A stretch of 64,000 nt of DNA. Origin: Semisulcospira habei. Taxonomy: Eukaryota; Mollusca; Gastropoda; Semisulcospiridae. Where the stretch lies: NCBI GenBank assembly GCA_036245525.1, contig BTPG01000002.1, forward strand, positions 165,673,042-165,737,041, read 5' to 3'. The notes below the pieces were generated by a model. That model saw only the letters and a program-made list of their open reading frames with translations, was not told the DNA's origin and ran no database searches. This document shows, piece by piece, positions 21,792-33,320 of this stretch. Position numbers and translations under genes: made by a program. Positions within the stretch are counted from its first letter, which is position 1; every line of letters begins with the position of its first letter.

Positions 21792-22610
21792 TCAGGAGAG
21801 GAGGCGGGGTCCAGGAGAAGGTCGACAGTTTCGTCGAAGAAGCTCTCTCAGTTGACAGATTTTAGTTTGCGACGAGAGACAAGGAGCGTGGGTTTTTTTC
21901 GGGGGAGGTAGGTTGAGGGAGGCGAGAATAGCGAGGTGGTCAGAGGGAAACACAGAGGAGGTGCCAGAGTCGAGAAAGAGTTGATCGGAGGTGCGGGTGA
22001 TGATCCAGTGGAGGGTGTGGCCGAGTCGGTGGGTGGGTTTGGTGACGTGTTGTGTAAGATTGTGGTTTGAAAGTGATGTGCAAAGGCGTTTTGTGTCAGG
22101 GTGGTCGGGTTTGTCGAAGTGGAAGTTAAAGTCGCCAAGAAGGATGTGTTTTCCGGGTCGTGTGCTGTATTGGTCGAGGAGGAGGTCAAACTCAGTGAGG
22201 AACATGGAGTTTGTGAATTTGTTTTGAGAGCTTGGAGGAGGGGGGGGGGGCGGTATATACATGAGAAGATGAGGGACTGGCCAGGGAGTGTTGCTACGGC
22301 CTCGACAGATTCAAAGGAGGGATGAGCAAAAGGGAGAGACTGAGAGAAGGAGAGGTGAGCGGAAAGACAGTCCCTGTAGATGATGGCAATGCCACCCCCT
22401 CTGGAAGCACGCGGGAAGGAGGCAAGGTGGTAGCCATTCGGAGTGACGCTGGCGATGACGGGTTCATCGCCAGCTGAGCAGAGCCACGTTTCGGTGATCA
22501 CGACATTGTCTAGAATGAAATCTGAAATCACGTCGGCTTTGCCATCTTTGCAGACAGATTGTGCATTGAACAGACCCAGTTTTAGGTTGGGTGAGACAGA
22601 AGAGGAAGAG
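21792..22610 (-). pseudogene. L2/CR1-like LINE endonuclease domain, frameshifted
   Basis: The N-terminal part reads VVITETWLCSAGDEPVIA, GYHLASFPRASRGGGIAIIY and FSCIYRPPP in one frame (21848-22531). The rest, ILLGDFNFHFDKPDHPDTK and VFPSDHLAILASL, is in the neighbouring frame (21792-22262). A frameshift lies near 22250. Together these are the APE-type EN motifs (TETW, GDFN, SDH). Confidence 0.8.
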
Positions 22611-23100
22611 GAAGAAGAAACGGGCGAAGAAGAGGACAGAGGAGGAGGAGGGTGGGGAGGCGGGAAAGAGGATGGAGGGGGGGGGGAAAGATGAGGGAGG
22701 GGGGGGAGGGGGAGAAGGAAAAGACTGGGAAGAAGAACCGGGCAAGAAAGAGGATACGAGAGGAGGGTGAGGGGGGGAGGGGAAGGGGGAGGAAGTAGAG
22801 TAGGAAAAGATGAGGAAGAGGGAGGGGGAGGGTGAATGGGAGGAGAAAGGGTGAAGAGGGGACGAGGAGGAAAAAGCAGGCGAAGGAGGAGGGGGTGAGG
22901 GGAGGGAGGGGGAGGAGGGTAGGGAGGAGGCGGCCGAGGAGAGCAGGGAGCGGTAGATGAAGAGAGGAGAAGAAATGAGAGAAGAAGGAAGAGATGGGGA
23001 GAAGACGGGGAGGCGGGGGGAGGCGGAAGGGGTGGAAGGACATAGGAAATGGGGAAGAAGTGTGTGGTTGTGGGTGTGGTGGTGAGTCGTGCCTTCTGCT
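22610..23100. repeat. Polypurine tract inside the LINE
   Basis: About 490 bp of strongly purine-biased plus strand (GGAGG, GAAGAAG). The Ser/Pro/Phe-rich ORF on the opposite strand is a composition artefact. Confidence 0.7.
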
Positions 23101-23284
23101 AATTCCGCCCCTGCGGCCTCTCTTTCGCGATCGAATGCCACGTAAGGCATTTGCAACACTGTCGGCGGCTCTGGCCGCGCAGTAGGTGGCGTGGCGACGT
23201 AGAGATAGCAGTTGTTGGCGTGTGTATTTGATGAGCATGATTGTTTGTGAGGACAGGAAAGAGAAAGATGGGACGAGGGTGCAG

Positions 23285-23292
23285 TAAGGTGT

Positions 23293-23377
<85 letters not shown>

Positions 23378-23444
23378 GTGCCGGTGTGTGTGTGAGTGTG
23401 TGGTAGGGGAGCGACCTGATAATACGCAAGGGAGAAAAGTACAG

Positions 23445-23529
<85 letters not shown>

Positions 23530-23580
23530 GTGTGTGCTGGTGTGTGCCGGTGTGTGTGTGTGTGAGTGTGGTAGGGGAGC
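23285..23580. repeat. (GT)n arrays with a duplicated 3' module
   Basis: Two GT arrays, each followed by a copy of GTGGTAGGGGAGCGAC and GATAATACGCAA (about 23400 and 23571). A unit of roughly 170 bp was duplicated in tandem. Confidence 0.75.
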
Positions 23581-24147
23581 GACGCTGATAATACGCAAAA
23601 ACCAACACTGAAAGGGTACAAGGGGAAAAAATTACAAACGGACAATCCCGGTCGGTCAGCGGCGAGATCACAAGTGGGGAGGGCGAGATGTCGACGGGAA
23701 ATAACAAATTTGGGGCGGCACACGTGAAAACCTGTAGACGTTAGGAACACGAACAACAATCAGCAACAGTTGCGGGTAGCGAACAGACTCAGTCACACAG
23801 TAAACACTTCGCACACTAGCGCGTAGCACGTAAAACAGGGCAGCGGAAACGGCCCGGCGAACCGGCCACGCTGCGAGGGAGGCAAAATGGCGACGTAAAC
23901 AAAGTTCAAACGACAGACACTATTCAATACGATACCAAATCAGCAGCAAGCAGATCCGACGAAAAACAAGCATACAATCCTCATCAGCGCACTCTTATGC
24001 GATACTCAGCAGACTTTCAGCACACATAAACACAGTACATCCAACGAAAAGCACTAAAACACTGGGACAACAAACACGTGGTGGTCGCGCAAACAAGATG
24101 GCGCCCTCCCTAAAACAAACAATCAAAACCATAGCAGTAAACAAAAA

Positions 24148-24226
24148 GTCCTCGGGACGACGTCAGGCTTAGCTAGCCCGCGGTCAGTTGTGCGCAGACC
24201 AGCTAAGGCTGACGTCGGCCCGAGGA
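24148..24226. repeat. CpG-rich palindrome, family I
   Basis: GTCCTCGGGACGACGTCAGG pairs with CTGACGTCGGCCCGAGGAT, with inner AGCTAGCC/AGCTAAGG. Copies at 27896-27975 and 41187-41256. Confidence 0.75.
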
Positions 24227-24306
24227 TGAACTTTGCTGGGCCAAGTATCCACTTTGGAGCCACAGACCTGTCTGTGTTACCGTCATTCGATTTTTATAAT
24301 ATATAC

Positions 24307-25715
24307 GATACGATTTATTCCATAGGCCACCGGCCCTTTAGGATTGGGGGGGGGGGAAGGAGGGGGGAGTACAATGACAAGCGATCGAAACGCAACAAAT
24401 GTACAGTGCAGTCATGACATGGTTAGCCATGTCAGGAAATGTCTATATCACCGATCAGTCCGCCAATCAGGCATTCACAGTACCGCCAGTAGTTGATGTA
24501 GTAAATGGTTCACCCTAACAGCAGTCTGACCAGCTTAGCAGTTATGTCCAGATCTTTGTTCAACTCCATGAAGTGATGATCGTATTTAGGATCGTCCACT
24601 TGCGGCCATCTGTAGAGACAGGAGAGGAGATCATCTTCGCGGACTGTACGAGGCTGATTGTTTGATGAAGGCTTAATGAACCAACCACGCTCTTCAGTTT
24701 TGCAGTCATAGTGTAGCACAATGTCCTCGCTTTCACATATCAACACCTCCCTTCCACCACGTGTGTCAACCACTCCCTTTCTGATACACTTGTTACCGTC
24801 TGGTGTCACGCAACTGTGTCAACTTTGGTCTGTCTGTCAATGAACCCACGTAAGTCTTCAATTCTTCTGCATCGTAACCTAGCTCTGTTGCCAAACGCTC
24901 TAGGTACAGTTCCTCTGTCTCGTCATCACTGTTTTCACGTGACTGCATTGTGTCTGTACACAACACACTGCGGCCTAGTTGCATCTGTCCGCACACATCA
25001 CTGAACACAGTAGTACAGGTATCAATACAAGACATGCGTGCGGCACTTGCTGAACACAGTGTGTCGTCTGTCAGTGCATTCCGTCCTGACTCAAACGGTG
25101 TGTCGTAATTAGCACAGTCGGGGCTTGGCATAAACAGATCCGGAGGAGAATTTAAAAATTGACTTGCCTGTAACGCCAAATGTCCCTGACGTCTTTTTCT
25201 GTCCCTGTCATTAGTTTTGTCACAGAACCTGGGTGTCATGGTGATATTGTTATTGGCGATATTGTTGTCACTCACGTTGTTGATGACTGTGGCGTTGTCA
25301 CTCATTGTTGTATCGTGGCTATTTTCGCTGTCAGTGGCCGTGGTTACGGTATCAGTCTTAATGACAGCTGACTGCTGTGGTCGTTGCTGTAGCTGGGCAC
25401 GTCGTTGAGCTGCACGCTGCTGGTCTCGACGTACTTGGGCTGGGGCTTTCCTTCGCCAGTGGCCGGTCGGTAATGGCGCAGTCCCGTCTTGTTGACAGCT
25501 AGTGAGGCGGAGAACAACCACGGACTGTTCTCCCTCTCCGGTCACCTTCCAGGAGACAACACGGTGGTCCGTCATCAGAGTGGCCAGTAATTTCTCTACA
25601 GCAGCTGGTAGACCAGTAGCTGGCATCTTGACTTGGTTACAGGCGTTCAAAGTCGTAATTTCTACCGGATACCTGAAATTTCGTGTTCATACGCCATGCA
25701 AGGGCAGACCACTCC
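24307..25715 (-). mobile_element. Retroposed 1.4-kb unit with 14-bp target duplication
   Basis: Flanked by identical TTTATAATATATAC copies (24293-24306 and 25716-25729). Sister copies of the flank at about 28040 and 41325 are uninterrupted. On the minus strand the unit ends GGAATAAATCGTATCG, a polyadenylation-type signal followed by a short ATCGT repeat tail, as in non-LTR elements. It carries one broken ORF. Class uncertain: an ORF1-bearing non-autonomous LINE derivative or a retrocopy. Confidence 0.75.
24510..25650 (-). pseudogene. Unrecognised Gln/Arg-rich protein, broken by one frameshift
   Basis: The 285-codon frame (24793-25650) starts MNACNQVKMPATGLPAAVEK. It has a small N-terminal fold (HRVVSWKVTGEGEQSVVVL), then a basic Gln/Arg-rich stretch (RRKAPAQVRRDQQRAAQRRA), a Ser/Thr/Asn-rich middle and an acidic segment (DDETEELYLERLATELG). 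It stops at 24793. A second frame (24510-24809) continues with CIRKGVVDTRGGREVLICES and RWPQVDDPKYDHHFMELNK. A stop precedes that second frame by only a few codons, so one coding sequence was split by a frameshift near 24815. I do not recognise the family. Basic-then-acidic composition and retroposition suggest a retroelement-encoded nucleic-acid binding protein. Confidence 0.55.
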
Positions 25716-26775
<1,060 letters not shown>

Positions 26776-26783
26776 TCTCTCTC

Positions 26784-26831
26784 GCATAGATCCTCATACG
26801 CCCGGAAGGCGTGTGAGGATCTATGCCTCTT
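26784..26831. repeat. Family F palindrome
   Basis: GCATAGATCCTCATACGCC pairs with GGCGTGTGAGGATCTATGC. The right side continues CTCTTGGAGATGTTTGGAG, matching the extended arm at 42301-42398. Confidence 0.8.
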
Positions 26832-27189
26832 GGAGATGTTTGGAGAGCGCGCGCGCACGCACGCACGCACGCACGCAAGACTGAAACTGTACAGTGAAAT
26901 TCTAGTTTTGTCACCATTTTCTCAAGTCTTGAAGCGAAAGTGAAACTCACATCACGTAAAATATAAAATTACGTATAAACAAAAAATACGTCATGACAAA
27001 TGACGTTTGACAAACCAGTGACGCGTATGTACTGCGCCCTTTATAGAGCTCACCGATGCATTAGCAAATCTGACAGGCTTTGTCAGCAGGAGATATTTCA
27101 ATGTCAGAATCAGGTCAAAGACACGATGTAGAGACCCGGGCCTTGACAGCGAGGACAGCTCTCATATAGAAGGAACTTTGTGGACTATA

Positions 27190-27497
27190 GTTCATCCCAT
27201 CTTGTTTTTAGACATGACGATGTACTAATCTGCCCTAATTGATTACACAGTGCACTTGTTTTTAGATATGACGATGTACTAATCTTGTACTCTCTGGCTA
27301 ATAAAATCATTAACTGTATTTCTTGTGTCACTTTGCGTGTGTTCAGTGCGACAACACACACGCACACACACACACACGTACGCACACACACAAACACATG
27401 CACGCACACACGCACCCACCCGTACACACATACACACACACACACACACACAGAGCGCACGCACGCACACAGACACGCATACACGCATACACGCACA

Positions 27498-27571
<74 letters not shown>

Positions 27572-28140
27572 ACGTTTCGTTTCAAAAGTTTGGTTTTATT
27601 TGTCACCACAAAAACACACTAATTTGAATCATGGCGGAGATCAAACACATTCTCTGAAACGACTACAATGCTGAGAGAATCAAATTTATTTCAGCAGACA
27701 GGGTGGTTGGCAATATAGGCACAGGTCAGACTCAGTATAGCGCGATACGTGTGAGCTCTACACTCAAACGGCGCTATTCGCATTGGCAATAATGCGGTGT
27801 TCAAGCTGTTTATCATATATAGATGCGAGAAAAATACTGAAAACAAGCAACAACAATAACAAAAACAACAACCGAAACAACAGCACTAAACAAAAATTCT
27901 TCGGGCCGACTTCAGGCTTAGCTGGCCCGCGCATAGATGTGTGCCGGCCAGCTAGGGCTGGCGTCGGCCCGAGGATGAACTTTGCTGGGTCAGGTATCTA
28001 ATTTGGAGCCACAGACCTGTCTGTATTACAGTCATTCGATTTTCATAATATATACTGAGGAGGGAAATAAATGTGACATTTTTGGAATAATCGGAAACGC
28101 TAAAGCGTACCGTAGTTGAGGGGGCTCATGAGGATCTATG
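27190..28140 (+). repeat. Third copy of the distal duplicated segment
   Basis: Aligns in order with 14178-14330, 18829-19566, 24123-24300 and 25716-25820 of the left block, and with 40440-41400 of the right block. It carries none of the LINE, RTE or retroposed-ORF insertions, so it serves as an empty-site reference. It contains (CA)n at 27479-27567 and family I at 27896-27975. Confidence 0.8.
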
Positions 28141-28186
28141 CCTCTTGCCGGCCCCACATTATATCCATGTTCCTTGGATCTTTGGT

Positions 28187-28243
28187 CCGCCGTGAGATGG
28201 CCTTAGTTGCCTGCTCGGCGTTAAACCCAAATAACTAACTAAC
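28187..28243 (+). mobile_element. 57-bp SINE 3' end with 13-bp target duplication
   Basis: Only the terminal CTCGGCGTTAAACCCAAATA and (ACTA)n-type tail of a SINE are present, flanked by exact TTGGATCTTTGGT copies at 28174-28186 and 28244-28256. This is an extreme 5' truncation. Confidence 0.8.
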
Positions 28244-28310
28244 TTGGATCTTTGGTGTTGATTTAAGGCGGATTTCAGAGACGCATCCACGTTCATTGGC
28301 AGGGAAGGGG

Positions 28311-28583
28311 TTAAGACACAACAGCTGGAGATGGCACAAAGGGTGCTATAGTGCTTGATTAGCCTGTAGCCTATAAAGCGCCAAGTCAATCCAACACTAC
28401 CTTACAAATATCACGGCAGATCCATCTGGTGTTTACAGCCAGTATACAATGAGTCCTCATACAAACTTTCCAACATTGCAGAGAAACATTATAAACTCAT
28501 TGGCTGTCGGTAGCGTTTTTTGTCGCGATGATTCCTGCAGGAATCATCGCGACAAAAAGGGCTACTGACAGCCAAAGGGTTAA
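28311..28583 (+). mobile_element. TTAA-flanked MITE, families D and C
   Basis: Runs from TTAAGACACAACAGCTGGAG to GCCAAAGGGTTAA. It contains an imperfect inner hairpin and a strong terminal stem, GTAGCGTTTTTTGTCGCG and CGCGACAAAAAGGGCTAC, around ATGATTCCTGCAGGAATCAT. A related copy spans about 44654-44978, and a minimal one lies at 45914-46005. Confidence 0.75.
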
Positions 28584-29040
28584 GATGATTCTCAGCAGAG
28601 TTTGCCTTGTTTTCGTTTTAGGCGCACTCCTGTACCGCAAAACGTATTTAAGTAAGCTTACGTATCCTTAGTCATTCAATAGATCGCATGATATTGTAAA
28701 CAGCATTTTATGATAATAACTCCACGATAACGCAATATAGCAATTCTGATAACAAGAGCATGTACAACACTATAATTTCCACTTATATAATGCTGGCGTA
28801 ATGGGGTGACGGGAAAAATCAACATTTTGCTCCTTGTACGTATAAACTGATTGTCTATCAATGCTCATGTAAACACATTTAATTGGTACTGGGTTGTTTT
28901 GATAGATGCGCTAGCCCATTGGTAGTTTGATATTTATGTTTTGAAATTCAGAGTTGTATTGAGTGCGTAAAGTTGAGCTGTGCTTGTGCTTGACACAAAT
29001 TTCATGATGGCGGAAGAACACTTTGGTAAAATATTTCTCT

Positions 29041-29110
29041 CTTGTTGTTTGTTTGTTTGTTTGTTTGTTTGTTTGTTAGCTTTTTCTTTGTTTCTTTCTT
29101 TCTTTCTTTT

Positions 29111-29154
<44 letters not shown>

Positions 29155-29214
29155 TTTCTTTCTTTCTTTCTTCCTTTCTTTCTTTCTTCTTTTCTTTCTT
29201 TCTTTCTTTCTTTT

Positions 29215-29262
<48 letters not shown>

Positions 29263-29264
29263 TT

Positions 29265-29316
<52 letters not shown>

Positions 29317-29337
29317 TTTCTTTCTTTCTTTCTTTAT
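29041..29337. repeat. (GTTT)n then (CTTT)n array
   Basis: Polypyrimidine tetranucleotide array of about 300 bp with CTTTTT variants at irregular spacing. ORFs through it are artefacts. Confidence 0.95.
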
Positions 29338-29369
29338 TTTTGTGACAAACCGAATATGCGCTTTACAAT

Positions 29370-29565
29370 TATATACTGACGCGCAAAGTAAATGCGACAT
29401 TTTTTAAATAATTGGAAACACTTTCGTCTTTTTGGTGATCCCAAAAATGTCGCGTTTATGTGTTTCAGATGATTCCAACCATGTCGCATTTTCTTTTGCT
29501 CGTGTGTTTCCGATGATTCCAACAATGTCGCATTTTCTTTGCTCGTCAGTATACAATTTAGTTCT
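29370..29565. repeat. Family G palindrome array
   Basis: Several half-units in a row: AATGCGACATTTTTT, TGGAAACACTTTCG, then repeated ATGTCGCATTTTCTTT and GCTCGTCAGTATAC. This looks like a duplicated or recombined palindrome. Confidence 0.65.
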
Positions 29566-29721
29566 GACTATACACCGAGTCTGCTGAACTGTCGTAACAG
29601 AGACAACCAAGCCGATCACTGAGAGCAAAGAAAGGGGGATGAGTGGAGATGACACACTGGTCGCACAACGTCTGCAGTCTTACTGTTGTCTCTTCAATCT
29701 TCACGTGGACATCTCTACTGT

Positions 29722-29875
<154 letters not shown>

Positions 29876-29929
29876 TGCCTGAGTGTGTTTTAGTCTCAGT
29901 ATTTTTTTGCACCAAGTTTTAACTACTAC

Positions 29930-30478
29930 CGATCTCCCGTTTCAAATGGATGCTCGGTGAACAGAAAGTTCTCAGTCCGACGTTAGTTTAAGGTCAAAGT
30001 ACTCACATGCACTGCGATTTCAAGTACATGAAAATATTTTAGGAATGACTTCTTTACGTTCCCTAGGGTCTCAGCCCTTCACTAGACACATTGCCTACCC
30101 TACCAAGGCTCTCCCAACATTCGTTTTCGTATTTTTGTGTTTTGACAAGATGGTCTCTCTTGTCGGCATCATTAAAGGGTTACAAACAGCCACGGATTTG
30201 GAAAGGCCAGCCATTTTTGCACCGAACAGTCAAACAGTCGTTTGTTTCAGTGAGCATAGCTGGATAAAAGTTAGAACTTTATGGTTAGGGTTGATAGGCT
30301 GTTAGGCAACGGCAATAAAAGATGAGGATTTTATCCCAATATCTACCGTATTGTTTAAGCTCATGTGCGTTTTTCTTTTAAAAACATTCACAGTTGTTCC
30401 TGTTTTAAGCTTTATCCTGATTCATCTCGCTTCACTTGAACTCACCCTACCCCCCCCCCTCGCCCCCTCCCTGCACAC

Positions 30479-30538
<60 letters not shown>

Positions 30539-31831
30539 CAAAAGTGCTTTAGTTCGCGCTAAAAGTACGTTCAACAGCAAGGTTAGAGTAGTTAAATGTA
30601 ACAAACCCGGTTCTCTCGCACTCTCACTAAGAAGGGCGGCGAGGCAGAAGTTTAAGTTTTTAGAGTTTTGAGATTAACAATATGCTGACTTTTGTTTAGA
30701 CTTTGAATTTAGTTTAGTCTCCCATATCCATCTAACTGGCCGGCCAGTAACCGATACCGTCTCGGTCACCTAGCTCCAATCCCGCTTTGCCCCACACGAC
30801 GCTGATTCCTGCTGCCCGGCCAGCCCGGTCCTACAGTAGCCCTCTTGGAAGCTATCTTCTTGCGTCTCTTAGCACCCACCGCCGGAATGCGTCTCCTAGC
30901 TTCCTGACGTCAGCACATAATTCCAATCATCGGAACTTAGAACATGGCGTCATCATGACGGAATAGCCCCACGCGCATGTTGGCGGTGAAAGCCTGAAAC
31001 CTAAATCTTTGGAACTACAGGAACAGCGCAGTCTGTTACACAAGACGTGACGTCATTTTAAGCGTGTTACTTCTTTGCCGCTATCTCAGGCCCGCCCACC
31101 TGTTATGTTATTTGCATGCTACTGAACGAGCTCCGACCAATCCTATCTCAAAGTCTACCGTGTTTTCAATACGGTAGACACAATGTAATCGAAATGCCAC
31201 TAAAATATTATGCTGCATTATATAAAAAACAATTGTGAAGGGAAACGCTGTCCCTTGTGCTTGACAAAAGACGGCACTTCATTTGGAGCATTCTGACGTG
31301 TCCAGTCTGTGAGCACCGCTTTGTTTTAGTGTGGCTGTACCCATACTCTGAGTTAATTGTAAAACTAACTTTCTTCGGCTATCTTTGAATATTTTCATTT
31401 CGGGTTTTCGAGTTCTATCGGCAACATTTCAAAGAAACGGAGACATCTAAGAGGTGGCTTTTGTTTGTTCCATTGAGCTTAGCTGGATAAAAGTTATAAT
31501 TTTATGGTTACGGCTGATACGCAACGGCAAGCAAGTAAATGTTTTTGCTAACGGAGAACAGAAATGATTATGCAGGTTTCCAGTCAATAACATTCATGCC
31601 CAGTCAAAGATTGCCCACTGTGTTTGATAAGTAGACAGTGTAACACATACCGAACAGCAGCAAGCGTCCCACTTTTTTCAACATCAGATGTGAAAAAAAA
31701 AATGCGACCGGGGCGACTGCGAAAGTGACGTTATTGGAGGTATTATAGAGCCATCCAATTGGGATAGCTTAAGTTTAATATCATACACCCACGATCGTGG
31801 TCCAGCTCCTATTATATGTTACGTGCTGCAG
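29930..31831. other. Upstream region of TPR gene copy 2, no exon identified
   Basis: Contains (CA)n at 30474-30537 and a hairpin GTCTACCGTG / ATACGGTAGAC at about 31153-31179. The first coding exon and promoter of copy 2 should lie here or further upstream, but I could not identify a convincing ATG exon ending in the required phase. Confidence 0.5.
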
Positions 31832-31988
31832 GTTGGAAAAACTGAAAAGAAAGATCCAGGGCATCCAGACGATACAAAAAGCCAGCCAGACTAAGACTGC
31901 AAATGATTGTCGGCACAGGAAGCCCCGCACGCGTTCACCATGCAATCACCTCAGCGATATACTCGCCCACATCAACTGGCGACTGAAA
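31832..31988 (+). pseudogene. TPR gene copy 2, upstream exon
   Basis: A 157-nt segment between acceptor GTGCTGCAG (ending at 31831) and donor GTAAGC (31989). It begins at the third base of a codon, reads LEKLKRKIQGIQTIQKASQ and ends HLSDILAHINWRLK in phase 0. The next exon starts NVQEAEEAAEE in phase 0, so the join makes a complete TPR helix (ILAHINWRLK plus NVQEAEEAAEEAV). The exon itself is undamaged. It is labelled pseudogene because the downstream long exon is broken. The matching exon of copy 1 lies outside the window. Confidence 0.65.
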
Positions 31989-32376
31989 GTAAGCGGTAGA
32001 TATGTGACAGGCTTACCTCAATCAAGACGCCTCGCTTCAACAGCTGCGGTAGTGTCCTATAGCGTCGCCGACGGCGACCCTATACGACAATTTCGCAGCT
32101 ATTGATGCGGCTGGGCGCCTTGCACCTATGTTGTCTCTGCTACAGCCAAATAAACTATGGTCTTTAATGATGGGTGATAACGGTGGTGTCTCAAAACAGG
32201 TTTTGCTGAACTAAACTGTCGTTATATATGTGGGTTTATATTGTAATACCTCTTAGCCCCTGACCACTTCGGCCATAGTGACCACCACATAGCAAATGAA
32301 CAGTTCTATTCTGACAATGATTTGGCTGAAGCTGAAACTGTATCTGAGTCATCATGTCTGTTACTGCCGCTCGCAG

Positions 32377-32569
32377 AACGTGCAAGAGGCGGAGCAAGCG
32401 GCAGAAGAAGCGGTGCGCATGCACCCTAACTGCATACTCGCGCGCACCAACATGGCGTACATCTCGTGGCGCAAAGGGAAGGTCACTCGCACAGAGAAGC
32501 ATCTACACGCGCTGGTAGAGCTGAAGACAAAGTCTGAGGGTCAAGAGTTTGCGGACCTGATTATCGAAG
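32377..32569 (+). pseudogene. TPR gene copy 2, internal exon
   Basis: 193 nt with the same acceptor and donor as 104-296. Only a few substitutions are apparent (for example Ala to Val in the second helix and Met to Ile near the end). The exon is intact on its own. Confidence 0.8.
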
Positions 32570-33320
32570 GTAAGACTGCCTAATGACATCCTAATGTGTG
32601 CAAAGCATTCTCGGGCCGACGGTGACGGTGCAAGGGACAACAGCGCCGGCCGACGTCAGCCCGACGACTTTTGCGCCCTCCCCACCACCACCACCCCTCT
32701 CGCCCACCCACATCCCTCCCCCCGCCCCCAATAAATTTAATAAAGGACCTGTGGAAAGTGGCATGATCTCAATTCTTTTTAAATTTATTCATTTTTTGTT
32801 GTTGCAATTACGACAAACTCTTGTGAAAAAAGTTAATAATCAAAAAAAGTATCATAACCACTTTTTCTCATAATGCAATAGACACTAGATTGAAAGTTAC
32901 AATGCTTTTTTGTTCGTCGCATGTATGTCTGTGCTCCGCAAGTGTAGGGGATTGTTGGGTGTTTTAAGTGTATATTCTTTTTCCTCACCGGCCGTGTTTC
33001 TCCGAGGTATCCTCTTGAAAATATATTATTTGATTATGTATGTGTGTTTAAGATTTTAGATCTTACAGCTCTTGATCCATAATGTCAACAATCATAGACC
33101 AGAACACTTTTACAGTGTTATGCTATAGGTCCTCTATCCAAAATCAGCTAGCATATTGTTCGGTCTGTGGCTGTGAGAACCTTATGTTTCAGACAATCCA
33201 TAAAATGACATAATAATTTATACCATCGAAGAAGGAAGCACGATTTGCAAGGGAAATTGTTCCATTTTATGGATTGACTATAACATAAAGTCAATGTCTT
33301 TATTGCGGATGTTTGTTTAG

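Larger units (their letters stand above)
19567..24122 (-). mobile_element. L2/CR1-like LINE, nearly full length, decayed
   Basis: An insertion of about 4.5 kb on the minus strand. Its edges follow from the duplicated flank, which runs on at 27840-27895 and 41150-41185. The 3' end is an (AAT)n-type tail at 19567-19585 preceded by a GCGC...TTATAA segment. Reading 5' to 3' it contains a G/C-rich leader (about 23.1-24.1 kb), a polypurine/polypyrimidine stretch with GT arrays (22.6-23.6 kb), an APE endonuclease (about 21.8-22.6 kb), an RT (20.3-21.27 kb) and a C-terminal module. Several frameshifts separate the ORFs, so it is inactive. The clade call is by motif pattern. Confidence 0.85.

Noticed and set aside
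22464..23759. A 431-codon minus-strand ORF as a host gene
   Set aside because: It is driven by polypyrimidine and CA composition (Ser, Pro, His-Thr runs) in the LINE leader. Only its last part overlaps LINE sequence, in a frame different from the endonuclease.
29041..29400. Lys-rich or Phe/Leu/Ser-rich ORFs
   Set aside because: Translation of the (CTTT)n array.
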